Source of the DNA: Cheiracanthium punctorium
Taxonomy: Eukaryota > Arthropoda > Arachnida > Araneae > Cheiracanthiidae
DNA: 64,000 nucleotides
NCBI GenBank assembly: GCA_038373885.1
Contig: JAWZYV010000091.1
Location: 186,001 to 250,000 of the forward strand
Reading direction: 5' to 3'
Shown: positions 26,601 through 32,242 of the stretch, piece after piece
Layout: each line of letters begins with the position of its first letter
Numbering within the stretch: position 1 is the stretch's first letter
Program-made: the position numbers and the translations under genes
Notes under the pieces: generated by a model
The model's input: only the letters and a program-made list of their open reading frames with translations
Database searches by the model: none
Told to the model about the DNA's origin: nothing

Positions 26601-28279
26601 TTCTTCAATAAGTGAGGAGGACATGTCAGATAACATTAACAATATGATTCTCAGCAATGATCAACAATATTTATATGTGTCTTGCAATATCGCATGGTGA
26701 ATGTACTTTTGAACTTGAATTAGAAAAACCTGAACCACTAGCTCACTCAAGGTAGCTAATAACTGCAAGTAGAATTTTAAGACTGTATGTGGCTACATCA
26801 GCAAGTGTATGTTAAGCAGAGAAAAGATATAGCTTCATATTGAATAAAATCAAATCAAGTAACCATATCGAACATTTTTATACCAAAAAATTTTTTATCC
26901 TTTAGAAATATTTGAATCTTCGAACAAAGCATTTAAAAAATATGTTAATTCAATTTTTAAACGTTTTATGTTTTGATTTTTTATTTATACTTCATGTATC
27001 ATTTACAGTTTTACCTTAATACCTCAGTACTCTTCCAAATTTACAACAGTACATATATATAAAGATATAACTAATGCACCCAACACACAACTTTATGATC
27101 CCACACCAACAGTAATTTTTGTTATTATATATTTTTTTAATCTGGAAGATTTTCAAAATTTTACTATATTCCAGCCATTTGAGGCACTGGGAGATATAGA
27201 TAGTTTTCAGTAAAAAAACACATGTAAACTAACATGTTCTATACACAAACCCTACGCCAAAACTAATTTTGGAAAAAAAAAATTTTCCTATACTTTTCAA
27301 TCCACCCTAGTGTATAATGATGTACCAGAAATAGTTTGCCTTGAAAACTGCTTGAAAATTTGCAGTGAGTGTGTTTGTGAATCTGTTGGTTCTGTTATTG
27401 GAAATCGCATTTATAACAGAACCGTGAAATCTGATAATTTCCTTCATGAAATATTTATTTCTTGGAATGGGCCTCCTGTGCATAAAGCTACATAATTATT
27501 AAAAGCATCCTTAAACAGACATTTCCATGGGGGAAGTTACAATTTTACTAGATTTTCTTCAATATCCAGACTCAAGATCTACAAAACATCAAAAGTTATT
27601 GATGGCATCTGCAAAACAGTGGATGATTGCATTTTCTCAATAGTTGACTATTTATAAGAAAAGATAATTAAAATCTTTATTTGTTAGTTAAAACTGTGCA
27701 CTTATTAATAAATATTAGGCATAAAAATTAGATTAAAACTTATTAACTTAGTTTAAATACCTAGGCATGATACAAGTTTAGTTATAGGTTCTTAAAGATG
27801 AAACTTGTACATTGCAAATCTTTTTATATCTATGGCAATACAGAATTTATGTAAGTATTTAACATACAAAATTTTGAAAAAATTTTCAAATGGATTGAGG
27901 GAAAATTTGGGAGTAAAAACATTTTCTGTACCCCTGTATTACTGTTACATTAGGAGCAATCCTTATGCTACTGCTGTTTACAATAGTAAGTAAGTGAAAT
28001 TAAAATATAAAATCTTGTTACTAACTTATTTATTACTACCTTAGTGAATGGATATTCATTAAAATGTGTGTCGGCATTTCTATATATTCTGCAAATATCA
28101 AAAGCAAAAGAAATTTTATTCAAGCTCTGATTTCAGCTCTTCTTCATATGTTGGAGAACCCTACTAGTGCCTGCAGGTGGCTCAGTGATCCTGATACAGC
28201 ACCCATACTGAGTCAGATTTTTCGCATTTATCATGCAGAGAAACATTCTCTCCAGCTCTCCAGGCCATATACCCAGTAA
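4237..28279 (+). CDS. UBAC1: UBAC1 / KPC2, ubiquitin-associated domain-containing protein 1 (3' part, eight exons)
   Basis: UBAC1 is the non-catalytic partner of the RING ligase RNF123 in the KPC complex; it binds ubiquitin chains and helps deliver substrates such as p27Kip1 to the proteasome. The eight exons join in phase into 336 codons plus stop. In order they encode a charged linker; an FHTELRKILVSLVKVSEKLL helix close to vertebrate UBAC1; UBA1 (LKQLTDMGFPESKAIESL then DAMDWLLAQ); a Ser/Thr/Pro linker; UBA2 (LSNLKEMGFAESDILDAL then ACDWLLSD); and an STI1-like end (VVQLGLSNPKTFL, MLENP, WLSDPDTAPIL). Both UBA domains keep the MGF loop. The N-terminal ubiquitin-like domain and start codon lie upstream. 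Introns are about 2.2, 5.0, 0.2, 4.2, 2.8, 1.8 and 6.8 kb and hold most of the mobile elements. About 20 residues of the vertebrate linker before the FHTEL helix are absent. Confidence 0.95.
4612..6175 (-). mobile_element. Degenerate Tc1-like DNA transposon
   Basis: The imperfect terminal inverted repeats read TGCAAAATCATAGGACA near 4617 and, on the opposite strand, CAGTGATCTGCAAAATTATA from 6175; the right end abuts TA. The length of about 1.56 kb is normal for Tc1. The element lies in UBAC1 intron a on the minus strand. Many stops and frameshifts show that it is dead. Confidence 0.8.
4880..5926 (-). pseudogene. Broken Tc1-like transposase
   Basis: Reading from 5926 downwards, an 80-residue open piece has the helix-turn-helix domain (MLHKRNVSIKGISEELKRY, then VIKNYLKD and LAQKALNSTKSLAQIKA). 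After a gap, 5450-5190 encodes VIFSDEK with the first catalytic Asp, then NGYWQDLRKE and GSGNTMVWATFSSSGKLD. Further down, 5090-4900 has LDWSICSHGL and SDELKNAITASWNSI, which match the C-terminal third of Tc1 proteins. Several frameshifts and stops interrupt it. The plus-strand open frame at 5186-5410 is its antisense shadow. Confidence 0.8.
6503..6608 (+). CDS. UBAC1: UBAC1 coding exon b
   Basis: Acceptor TTATTTTTTCAG and donor GAAG|GTAGGT; it ends in phase 1. It encodes FHTELRKILVSLVKVSEKLL and a following Glu-rich helix. This is the most strongly conserved block relative to vertebrate UBAC1 and fixes the identification. Confidence 0.95.
6609..7960. other. UBAC1 intron b, 5' part: repeat debris
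   Basis: No exon here. CAGGGGTTTCCAACTGG at about 6748 looks like a hAT terminus without a visible partner. There are G-runs at about 7110 and 7430, and (TA)n at 7330. The rest is unremarkable AT-rich sequence. Confidence 0.4.
7960..8122 (+). pseudogene. Mariner transposase C-terminal remnant and right end
   Basis: The frame around 7978-8050 reads CFQQWQKH, stop, EKCVHYQGD, stop, FEGY. This is the usual end of mariner-family transposases (QW.K...C....GDYFEG). It is followed by ATTTGATACTTTTTGTACAGCCCTCGTA, whose reverse complement is a typical mariner terminus starting TACGAGGGCTGTACAAAAAG. No matching left end was found. It is a dead 3' fragment in UBAC1 intron b. Confidence 0.55.
8590..10442. 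mobile_element. hAT-like non-autonomous element (putative)
   Basis: The flanks TGTTAACA (8582-8589) and TGTTAATA (10443-10450) form an 8-bp duplication with one difference. The ends AGGTTGGGAAG and (inverted) GGGGTTGGTATTTTTGCC are similar. Both subterminal regions are rich in (T)GGCAAAAA/TTTTTGCCA motifs. There is no transposase frame. Boundaries are moderately sure. Confidence 0.5.
11033..11134. repeat. Near-perfect 48-bp inverted repeat with 5-nt loop
   Basis: The left arm is 11033-11080, the loop TTATT is 11081-11085, and the right arm is 11086-11134. The arms differ by one inserted base (AATTGATAG against AATTAGATAG). It lies in UBAC1 intron b and would form a stable hairpin in the pre-mRNA. 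No target duplication is evident. Confidence 0.85.
11382..11412 (-). mobile_element. Solo Helitron 3' terminus
   Basis: On the minus strand it reads ACCCATCAATGATGGGT (a small hairpin), then ACTTCAG and CTAG before a T. This is the Helitron 3' end structure and matches the ends at 23592 and 32242. How far the body extends rightwards is not clear. Confidence 0.5.
11655..11763 (+). CDS. UBAC1: UBAC1 coding exon c (UBA1, first part)
   Basis: Acceptor TATAATTAG, donor AATAG|GTATGC. It enters in phase 1 and completes Gly from the previous exon. It encodes DEPKDEKSTVDRTSLKQLTD and MGFPESKAIESLKQN, helices 1 and 2 of the first UBA domain. Confidence 0.95.
11936..12078 (+). CDS. UBAC1: UBAC1 coding exon d (UBA1 end and Ser/Pro linker)
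   Basis: Acceptor TTCCATTTAG; donor TTAG|GTAATT. It completes Ser across the junction and encodes NVSDAMDWLLAQ, the third UBA helix, followed by a Ser- and Pro-rich linker. The intron before it is only 172 bp, the only short intron of the gene. Confidence 0.95.
12360..12460 (+). repeat. Possible tRNA-derived SINE remnant
   Basis: AAGTGGCTGAGTGGATGAGAC resembles a Pol III A box, and GTGAGAGTCCAAGG about 50 bases on could be a worn B box. No tail or target duplication was found. Weak. Confidence 0.25.
12838..12898. repeat. Short inverted repeat with A-rich loop
   Basis: TTATGAATTTTAACCT and its inverted copy AGGTTAAAATTCATAA are separated by an A-rich spacer of about 25 bases. It lies in UBAC1 intron d. 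Confidence 0.6.
13253..13495. mobile_element. piggyBac-type MITE (TTAA-flanked)
   Basis: TTAA occurs at 13249-13252 and 13496-13499. The ends are CTCTTTCACTACCA and, inverted, CCCTTTCACTACCA (13 of 14 identical). TTAA duplication with CCCTT-type ends is the piggyBac signature. At 243 bp it has no coding capacity. It is a different family from 47641-47947. Confidence 0.8.
14176..14615. mobile_element. Foldback MITE with arms of about 160 bp, in a (TA)n tract
   Basis: The left arm starts CAGGGTGATTCACTACCAG; the right arm read inverted starts GCGTGATTTGCTACCAAG. The similarity runs about 160 bases, through GTAGGGGGTAC, TTCAGAATCGCA, GGTCGGAAACAT, GTACCTGTTAATAA and TTTAGAAGAAGTG. Both sides are TA microsatellite (about 14135-14170 and 14615-14659), consistent with TA-targeted insertion. 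The open frames on both strands are mirror products of the arms. Confidence 0.8.
14661..15764 (+). repeat. Dispersed arthropod-type repeat, unclassified
   Basis: It starts ACTAGCCGTCTCTGGCTACC after a TA tract. It ends with TACCAAATTTCATTAAAATC, CATACATACAAACATTGAC and ATAATATTAGTAGG, an ending I recognise from non-autonomous repeats of arthropod genomes. No reading frame was recognised. MITE copy B is inserted exactly at its 3' end. Confidence 0.45.
15766..15923 (+). mobile_element. MITE family 1, copy B
   Basis: 158 bp, beginning ATGGGCACCAGCAG and ending CTGCCGGCACCCATG. The flanks GTAGGGTGC and GTAGGATAT are a worn 9-bp duplication; all three differences are transitions. Same orientation as copy A. 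Confidence 0.75.
16299..16471 (+). CDS. UBAC1: UBAC1 coding exon e (inter-UBA linker)
   Basis: Acceptor CCCCATTAG, donor GCA|GTAAGT; it enters in phase 1 (completing Val) and leaves in phase 0. It encodes a low-complexity Ser/Thr/Pro stretch (PSTSHASTSAASTSNSPEQN) and then a basic helix ending AYKRKVFRPSAA. That helix corresponds to the vertebrate segment just before UBA2. Confidence 0.9.
17409..18921 (-). mobile_element. Dead mariner-family transposon with TIRs of about 110 bp (DD41D-type)
   Basis: TA occurs at 17407 and 18922. The ends CAGGGTAATCAGAATATGAG and, inverted, CAGGGTGGTCAGAATACGAG are followed by about 90 more bases of similarity (ATACATTTGAAAAATTAATA, AATTCATT, AAGTAAAAATTGA, GAATGACATGG.TTTTATTG). 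Total 1513 bp. Long TIRs plus the wide catalytic spacing of the encoded protein point to the rosa/DD41D branch (inference). It sits in UBAC1 intron e. Confidence 0.85.
17750..18735 (-). pseudogene. Frameshifted mariner (DD41D-type) transposase
   Basis: Read on the minus strand, pieces in order are MDQQLQHVDLAGIGTVSEDV (from about 18700), DLSNVLWTDKAHFTLRESVN with the first catalytic Asp, NCRIWDTENLRTV, HDEKVMVWC, FMQDGAPPxHIAGRVKDLL with the second Asp, and PPRSPDLTPCEYWLWG with the third acidic residue. A run of six C at the GAPPPH site has shifted the frame, and there are stops elsewhere. Spacing between the second and third acidic residues is about 42, not 34. Confidence 0.8.
19264..19350 (+). 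CDS. UBAC1: UBAC1 coding exon f (UBA2, first part)
   Basis: Acceptor CTATTTTCAG, donor GCA|GTAAGA; 29 codons, phase 0 at both ends. It encodes ALSNLKEMGFAESDILDALR and INGNNQDTA, helices 1 and 2 of the second UBA domain with the MGF loop. Confidence 0.95.
19940..20809. repeat. Inverted clusters of a 13-mer, TAGATACTTACTA
   Basis: Two inverted copies (19940-19952, and 19959-19971 with its last base at the edge) face three forward copies (20761, 20777, 20797) across about 790 bp. This could mark the subterminal repeats of a worn DNA transposon in UBAC1 intron f. No termini were found. Confidence 0.45.
21191..21329 (+). CDS. UBAC1: UBAC1 coding exon g (UBA2 end, start of STI1-like region)
   Basis: Acceptor GTATTTTAG, donor TTAG|GTAAGT; it leaves in phase 1. 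It encodes CDWLLSDKKH (third UBA helix), then LDPEGPIYKSIMSNAVVQLG and LSNPKTFL, which align closely with the C-terminal region of vertebrate UBAC1. Confidence 0.95.
21465..21733. mobile_element. Small hAT-like element (tentative)
   Basis: The ends CAGGAGTTGAACCAGG and, inverted, CAGGGATCGATGCAGAC are partly similar, with TATATA-type flanks. Inside is a TATTTTTGTGAA motif repeated four times. The flank duplication is blurred by the AT repeat. Confidence 0.3.
21832..22205 (-). mobile_element. SINE with 5S-rRNA-like head and (CAA)n tail, copy 2
   Basis: Flanks AAAGTCTTTT (21822-21831) and AAAGGCTTTT (22206-22215) form a 10-bp duplication with one difference. It is the same element as 3095-3478: (CAA)n tail, central GTGCACGTAAAATCC block, GGAGGTGCC block, and AAGCAGCATCCGG in the head. 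It lies in the minus orientation in UBAC1 intron g. Confidence 0.7.
22590..22633. repeat. 19-bp imperfect hairpin
   Basis: CTGCCTCTGCTTCATTTAG faces CTAGATGAAGCAAAGGCAG across TTGAAT; 17 of 19 positions are complementary. It is in UBAC1 intron g. Confidence 0.6.
23592..25655 (-). mobile_element. Non-autonomous Helitron, minus orientation
   Basis: The minus-strand 3' end reads CCCGTGCGAAGAATGGGT (hairpin), then ACTTCAG and CTAG followed by T. The 5' region at about 25609-25649 (minus strand TTTATAAATAAAAATGAAAT then TCTGTTTGTTTG) matches the 5' end of the Helitron at 29630. No Rep/helicase frame is present. It carries the array of CTCF-like motifs. It lies in UBAC1 intron g. Confidence 0.65.
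23775..24491. repeat. Irregular tandem array with eight CTCF-like motifs
   Basis: Eight 16-17-bp motifs resembling CAGCGCCATCTAGTGG (reverse complement CCACTAGATGGCGCTG) start at 23775, 23892, 24015, 24054, 24166, 24205, 24329 and 24476. The best two match fully or at all but one base. Spacing is mostly 112-147 bp with two 39-bp steps. Each is followed by a GAGTTA..A.AAAATGGATA-like block and a CATAC.GA.TTTCAT.G.GATCGG-like block, so whole units of about 120 bp are repeated and diverged. Confidence 0.85.
25660..27660 (+). pseudogene. Broken repeat-borne protein of unnamed arthropod family
   Basis: Fragments in order on the plus strand are STILQEIEILHDVQTN and DRNKIHRQREKVQKAL (about 26010-26120), LTGLYF then a stop (26150), LDGATNSPTAFCGP (26512), SISEEDMSDNINNMILSNDQ (26608) and QYLYVSC. 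These are followed by SR-LITASRILRLYVATSA (about 26750), then VPEIVCLENCLKICSECVCE (27322) and FISWNGPPVHKAT. I recall similar blocks in uncharacterised repeat proteins of arthropods but cannot name the family. Multiple stops and frameshifts break it. No termini were identified. It sits in UBAC1 intron g. Confidence 0.4.
28137..28279 (+). CDS. UBAC1: UBAC1 last coding exon h (STI1-like end and stop)
   Basis: Acceptor CTGATTTCAG; it completes Ala from the previous exon, then reads LLHMLENPTSACRWLSDPDT and APILSQIFRIYHAEK, ending in PYTQ and TAA at 28277. The MLENP and SDPDT blocks correspond to the vertebrate C-terminus. The 15-residue tail after RIYHAEK is not conserved. Confidence 0.95.
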
Positions 28280-28965
28280 CATACATGCCACTTTAATTTG
28301 ATCTATAGTTATTAGATATCATTGAAGTGTGTAGTTTGGTTTGTTTCCAATTCAGTCAAGAAAAGACTACCTCGGTTCTAAAATGTTAACTCGGATAATC
28401 TTCAAGTATGTACTATTATGGTTTTGTAATTTACAAAAATTTTACTTATAATTACCCACTAAGCCACAAACATTATATAGTAAATAATTTTTTCAAATTT
28501 AAATTTTCTTTTTTTACAAATGTATTCTTCACTGTGATGAATTGTTTAAAGAGCATAATACAATTTCACATATTTCTTCAAATTTCATTGCTTAATTACA
28601 TGTTTTGTACAGTTTGAAATATGTTTAAAAATTGTTTGAGATAAAATGTTATTTTATTCTGGTGCTGAGTAAAATAATTTTAAAACTATTTATCAGATTT
28701 GTTGTATTGCTGTAACAAGGTTGTAAAAAATTCTAATTGAAGTTTTGATAGATCTTGGTAATTGTCTAAACAAGTTGTTAAATGTGTTGTAAATTTCTTT
28801 CTTCCGTGTGATAGTATTAATTATAAAAATAATAGTACACTATGTGTATATGTTGGGGTTGTGATTATAAAATTTATTCATATAATGAAAATACTGATCC
28901 TATCAATATTGTTCTATGAAATTCATTTTCATTATTAAATAAAATTGCTCAGAGATGATATTGAG
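28280..28965 (+). terminator. UBAC1 3' UTR with candidate poly(A) signal
   Basis: The first good AATAAA after the stop is at 28938-28943, followed about 40 bases on by a GT/T-rich stretch (TATGTTTTGTTTTTATT). This would give a 3' UTR of roughly 0.7 kb. Other AATAAA sites lie further down, so longer forms are possible. Confidence 0.5.
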
Positions 28966-29183
28966 ACATGCATCAGGCAGTGTAATATGTTTTGTTTTTA
29001 TTAAAGTTTTACTATTAGTTTGGTGCTAACTAATACTTTTGCAAATACGTTAATGGCTAAAAATGCTGGTGTGCACTTACATATTTATATGTGCAGAACT
29101 CTTGCTTATATTCATTTTTTGCATAAATGAAAAACTGACTTTTATATTGGAAAAAACACTCAAAATACTGGTGTTAAACAATA

Positions 29184-29344
29184 AAGTAAATAAAAAACTT
29201 TGTAAAAAAACACACATAAGATGTTATAGGTAAGTGAATACGCACGTTTCAACCAAAAATTGGTTGGAATTTTTGGTTGAAACGTGCGTATCCACTTACC
29301 TATAACATCTTATGTGTGTTTTTTACAAAGTTTTTTATTTACTT
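29184..29344. repeat. Near-perfect inverted repeat, 78-bp arms, 6-nt loop
   Basis: The arms are 29184-29261 and 29268-29344 around GGTTGG. They differ by one A/G change and one base in an A/T run. It lies 0.9 kb past the UBAC1 stop codon. Such high arm identity implies a recent origin or selection for pairing. The open frame over it is an accident of the palindrome. Confidence 0.95.
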
Positions 29345-31057
29345 GACTTTTATATTATTAAAAATGTCACAATTTAGTGAAACTTGTTGGTTTAACTATT
29401 CTATTTTGATGAACATTTTGATAATTTTAAAGAATTTAAAGTATATATATATTCTATTAGATTTACTATAAAATTAGCACATATACTGAGCTAATAAGTT
29501 TTGTAGCATTCTGGTAGCTTAATTTCACTGCAAATGTATAATATTTTAAGTATAATGAATAATATCTTATTTAAATATTTTATAATTAGTAATGAGTAAG
29601 TATTGCTGTTAAAAGGTAAGTTGTGTTATTCTTATAAATAAAAATGAAGATCTGTTTGTTTGCTTGAATTGCATACAAATCCACACCGTTTAACCAATCT
29701 GGTTAAAATTTTGAAAAAGTATGTAAACGAATACTGGACAGGTCATTGTATACTTTAAAAATATGAAAATCCACCCGTTCTCGAATTTTTAAGGATTTTT
29801 GCTATATTCAGCTTTTTTGAATATGGAGAGTAAAAGATTTAAATTATCTGAGTGACACAAACTTTTGTATCATAAGTGAAGTGACGCCATTTTGATGTCT
29901 CGATAGACTTTGAAGGGAAAATTGGGATTCCAGTTCATTGGAAATAGCTTCTCGGGATTAACCGGTTTTTTAGAACCAACAGAGATTAACCGACTTTTTT
30001 TTTTTTTTTATAAATAAAATGATTTTCTCTGCATAGAGCATTAATATAATATAAAAGGGGTTTTGTTCCCAGAAAAAAAAACCTTTCAAGTTCGAAAACT
30101 TTTTCTATACAATGACAAGAATATGCTGAAAAAGTAGATTTTCTTTGAGTTCATTTATGGTAATTTTTTGGTAATTTGGGAAATTGAGGAAATTCGTTTG
30201 TTTCATATTTATCTGTTTTCATTTTAAGAACTTTAAAAATGTAAAATATCAATTTCATTGGATTGCCGAATTAACAAATTAAATGGCAACAGTGGGTTAT
30301 GTGAACTATAGAAACCTTCATTGAAAATAGAATATGAAAATAATTATTTATTATTAGTGAACAAAAATTAAATTCATTAAGTGTAATTTTCATTGATATG
30401 AATAAGAATTATTTTGCTGCCAAAAATTGCTTTTTACATTTTTAAATCCTAAAATATTGCCACAAATGTACACTGGCATTAGTCCTCTGCGCTGATCAGA
30501 GTTATCTGGTGTCAAATTTTTTTAGATCATTTTTTCACTGTGGAGATTCCCATTCTTAAGAATTGATTCACACAAGGATTAATGTGAATGTTGTATCATT
30601 TTCTGAGTCAAAAACTTTAAAAGTGTCACAGACTCTGTTGACAGTACCAAATGATTCCACATCTGGTTAGGGGAAAGCACTTAGTTAGTATTTGCAGCTC
30701 TGAGTAATTTCGAAAATATGTTGCGACATATGCAAGAGGAAATGAAATGCCCAGAGTGATACAATAGGCTTAAATCTGAGTGTTTTTAAAGGTTAATGTT
30801 TCATTTGTGTGTATTTGGTATTGATAAATTTGTGTTTTCCAAATCTTAAGAACTTTAAAATTTACTTAATTTTTATTTGATAGTAGCATTTAACAACTTG
30901 AGTAACACTAATGGATATTGTTGCTATGGTTAATAAATGGTAAAGTTAAACAATAATTAATTTCATTTCAAGTTTTAACTTTTTTTGCAATGATATGCAT
31001 TTAAAAGCACATTAGTAAGTTTATGCTAACAAACTTTCATGAAAGGAATTACATCAC

Positions 31058-32064
31058 CAGGGTGTCTACCGGTCAGGAAAATCAGGAAAGTCTGGAAAAT
31101 GCTAGGAAAATGAGGAATAGGTCAGAAAAGTCTAGAAAAGCCTGAAAAATGCAAAATGGGTCCAGAGAGTGAAAAATGCTGATAAAGATGATTTATGTTT
31201 AAATAGAATGAATGATTCAGAATGTTTGTGGGGTATGTGGTGCTCATACCTGTTTTTACATTCTGTGGTGAGGTGTTTCTTGCGACAAGACCCAAAAAGC
31301 TATCTGTCTATGATCAGTGCTAAAATATATTTATTTATTTGCCAGAAGAGGACAGCTCGCGCCACTGAATGTGTCGCTTAGAGCTACATATACGTCCTTT
31401 CCAGAATTTCCCGCCACAATTTGGAGCCTCATCAGAAGGTGGGGGACTTCTGAATATTGGCACCCCTCGGAAACTGCTAGAGACTGCCGAGAGGACTTTC
31501 GGAACCACGGATTTAACGTGCACGTACATCGCATGTACACATTGGTCTTTAGTGGTATTCCGGTATCGAATCCGCAACCTTCCGGTTATGAGTCCAACAC
31601 CTTAACCACTGGGCTACAATGGCCCTAGTGCTAAAATATAGAAATTTTCACTAGTATTGCTTGTTATTCTTGCAGATTTAAAGTTTAGTAAACTGAATGA
31701 TAACACTTTACGTTTGAAATTCGGCGCCTACATTTAATATTGTCATTTAGATATATCACATAAGTACCGCCTGTAACACCAGTAGTATTGGTCGATATTA
31801 GTGAAATCTGAACTAACTATAGTATCTTATTTGAAACTCGTAATAATTTTGTCTATCTAATTTAAGTACATCAATAATCTTATTACAGTTGAAAATTTAT
31901 TTCAAGTAAATCATAGAAAAATATTACAATATAAAAAGGGTGTTATACTGTTGAAGAATTTCCCTAAGTAAACTACACGTATGGGCAAGAAATTTTTTCT
32001 GGAAGCTCCCAAAAGTCTGGAAAAAGTCAGGAAATTGACTTTCATAAATTTAGTAGACACCCCG
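31058..32064. mobile_element. CAGGGTGTCTAC-type DNA element
   Basis: The left end is CAGGGTGTCTACCGGTCAGG; the right end read inverted is CGGGGTGTCTACTAAATTTA. Next to both ends are repeats of (G)TCAGGAAA / GTCTGGAAAA. The superfamily is unclear and the target duplication is not certain. It is nested in the Helitron and itself carries the SINE. Confidence 0.6.
31330..31626 (-). mobile_element. tRNA-derived SINE with 14-bp target-site duplication
   Basis: Exact flanks AGTGCTAAAATATA occur at 31316-31329 and 31627-31640. On the minus strand the head reads GGGCCATTGTAGCCCAGTGG then TTAAGGTGTTGGACTCATAA and GGTTGCGGATTCGATACC, with clear A and B boxes and a CAT anticodon-like loop. The tail is CAAATAAATAAA. 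The central part (GTGCACGTTAAATCC, AGTCCTC, GGGGTGCCAAT) is shared with the 5S-like SINEs. Confidence 0.85.
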
Positions 32065-32242
32065 ATCATGGTCGAGGTAATTTGATCAAGGTAATTTCAC
32101 AAAGATGAAATATGGAGCCAGATGAGAAGATATAAATTAATTGCGAAACAAAAGTTTGCAAAGAGTAGCACATATATATTTATTTTGTATCAGTTGTTTT
32201 AATAATCTCCATTCCCATGCAAAGAACGGGTACTTCAGCTAA

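Larger units (their letters stand above)
29630..32242 (+). mobile_element. Non-autonomous Helitron, plus orientation, with nested insertions
   Basis: The 5' end reads TCTTATAAATAAAAATGAAG then ATCTGTTTGTTTGC; the 3' end is CCCATGCAAAGAACGGG (hairpin), then TACTTCAG and CTAA followed by T at 32243. These fit the Helitron TC...hairpin...CTRR rule and match the copy at 23592-25655. No Rep/helicase coding was seen. A CAGGGTGTCTAC element and a SINE are inserted in it. Confidence 0.65.

Noticed and set aside
31560..31626. A tRNA gene with CAT anticodon on the minus strand
   Set aside because: A and B boxes are present, but the 3' half does not close an acceptor stem. The sequence continues into a SINE body with a tail and 14-bp target duplication.
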